Below are positions 16,881-17,362 of a DNA stretch of 17,362 nucleotides, piece after piece; positions within the stretch are counted from its first letter, which is position 1; each line of letters opens with the position of its first letter. The stretch is from Thoreauomyces humboldtii (Eukaryota > Chytridiomycota > Chytridiomycetes > Spizellomycetales > Powellomycetaceae), in contig JADGJA010000476.1 of NCBI GenBank assembly GCA_027596035.1, forward strand, positions 1 to 17,362, given 5' to 3'. The notes below the pieces were generated by a model. That model did no database searches. It was not told the origin of the DNA and saw nothing but the letters and a program-made list of their open reading frames with translations. The position numbers and the translations under genes were made by a program.

Positions 16881-17362
16881 TTCTCTCCGTCTCTGCGTAC
16901 TTGATCGCTCATTATTTCACGCGTTCGCAACCCCACACCTTTCCACTCCTTATTTCTGTAGTCACATAATCTCATCTTTACTGCTGCATCTTGTGAACCT
17001 TCGGTCGAAGTAGCGTCAGCCGTCTTGCCCCTGCCGGCACCTTTTCCAAGCCCGAAGTGTGTGGAGAGTTCGAGGTGTTCGAGCTAGGAATAATCGCTCG
17101 AGGGAGTCGCACCCCACCTGCATCTTGGAATCTTGGAAAACGGGAGCAATCCGAATCCTTTCCAGGCACCGAGTGCCAGGAAGTTGACGGGTGCACCAGC
17201 AAGCTCTCCATTCTATTGCGCGGCAGCACTCAAACTCTCGCTCTAGTTCGACCACGTGGCCACAGTGCGGAATCACAGACCAGAGCACCGGCCTACAAAT
17301 CATACAACCCACACCCAAAATTTCGAAGCAGCCTTCTGTTTTTTCTTCAAGCTCCCCCCCCC
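16881..17362. other. Downstream region of the lectin gene, no gene seen
   Basis: This 482-bp stretch begins with a pyrimidine-rich 3' UTR-like part (TTCTCTCCGTCTCTGC, TCCACTCCTTATTTC). Open minus-strand frames of 83 and 100 codons (16978-17318) are Arg/Cys-rich, overlap in different frames and match nothing. The window ends in a C9 run (17354-17362). No AATAAA was found. Confidence 0.4.

Overview
The window looks like a compact nuclear segment from a fungus. The evidence is GC-moderate DNA, dense genes with short GT-AG introns (50-131 nt, donors mostly GTGAGT or GTAAGT), and a gene set of conserved eukaryotic housekeeping proteins, including a short fungal-type ATP synthase subunit f. A prolyl oligopeptidase and a VIP36-like lectin fit an early-diverging (chytrid-like) fungus or a basidiomycete, but the lineage cannot be fixed from this sequence. 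All gene models below were built by joining exons by hand, checking splice sites, phase and protein family.

Layout. Positions 195-521 (+) hold the last exon of a Gln/His-rich, Arg/Asp-rich protein that begins left of the window. 788-1599 (-) is a Yop1/REEP (TB2/DP1/HVA22) ER membrane-shaping protein with one intron. 1600-2494 has no convincing gene but carries a striking cluster of palindromes at 2161-2220. 2495-5061 (-) is a five-exon prolyl oligopeptidase with an intact catalytic triad and a possible mitochondrial N-terminal extension. 5181-5340 is a 160-bp MITE with TIRs of more than 50 bp flanked by TA, between the prolyl oligopeptidase promoter and the 3' end of the next gene. 5447-6936 (-) is a three-exon Rrp36 ribosome-biogenesis factor with an RGG-rich and acidic N-terminal extension.

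An 809-bp divergent intergenic region (6937-7745) separates RRP36 from the largest gene. That gene (7746-13721, +) encodes an unrecognised 1881-residue protein. It has six exons, all five introns are in phase 1, the N-terminus is MGCGASK (predicted myristoylation plus palmitoylation), and it carries eleven copies of a 19-residue HHRSVKEL motif inside a Lys/Ala/Ser-rich chain. It is the best candidate here for an undescribed system: a membrane-tethered repeat scaffold with many possible phosphosites.

14083-14703 (+) encodes ATP synthase subunit f (ATP17); its model needs a 4-nt microexon. 15712-16880 (+) encodes a VIP36/ERGIC-53-type L-type lectin with signal peptide, intact sugar- and Ca-binding residues, one transmembrane helix and a KRF tail. 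There is no sign of an operon or pathway cluster. The shared theme is only loose: ER and secretory membrane (Yop1, lectin), ribosome assembly and mitochondrial energy.
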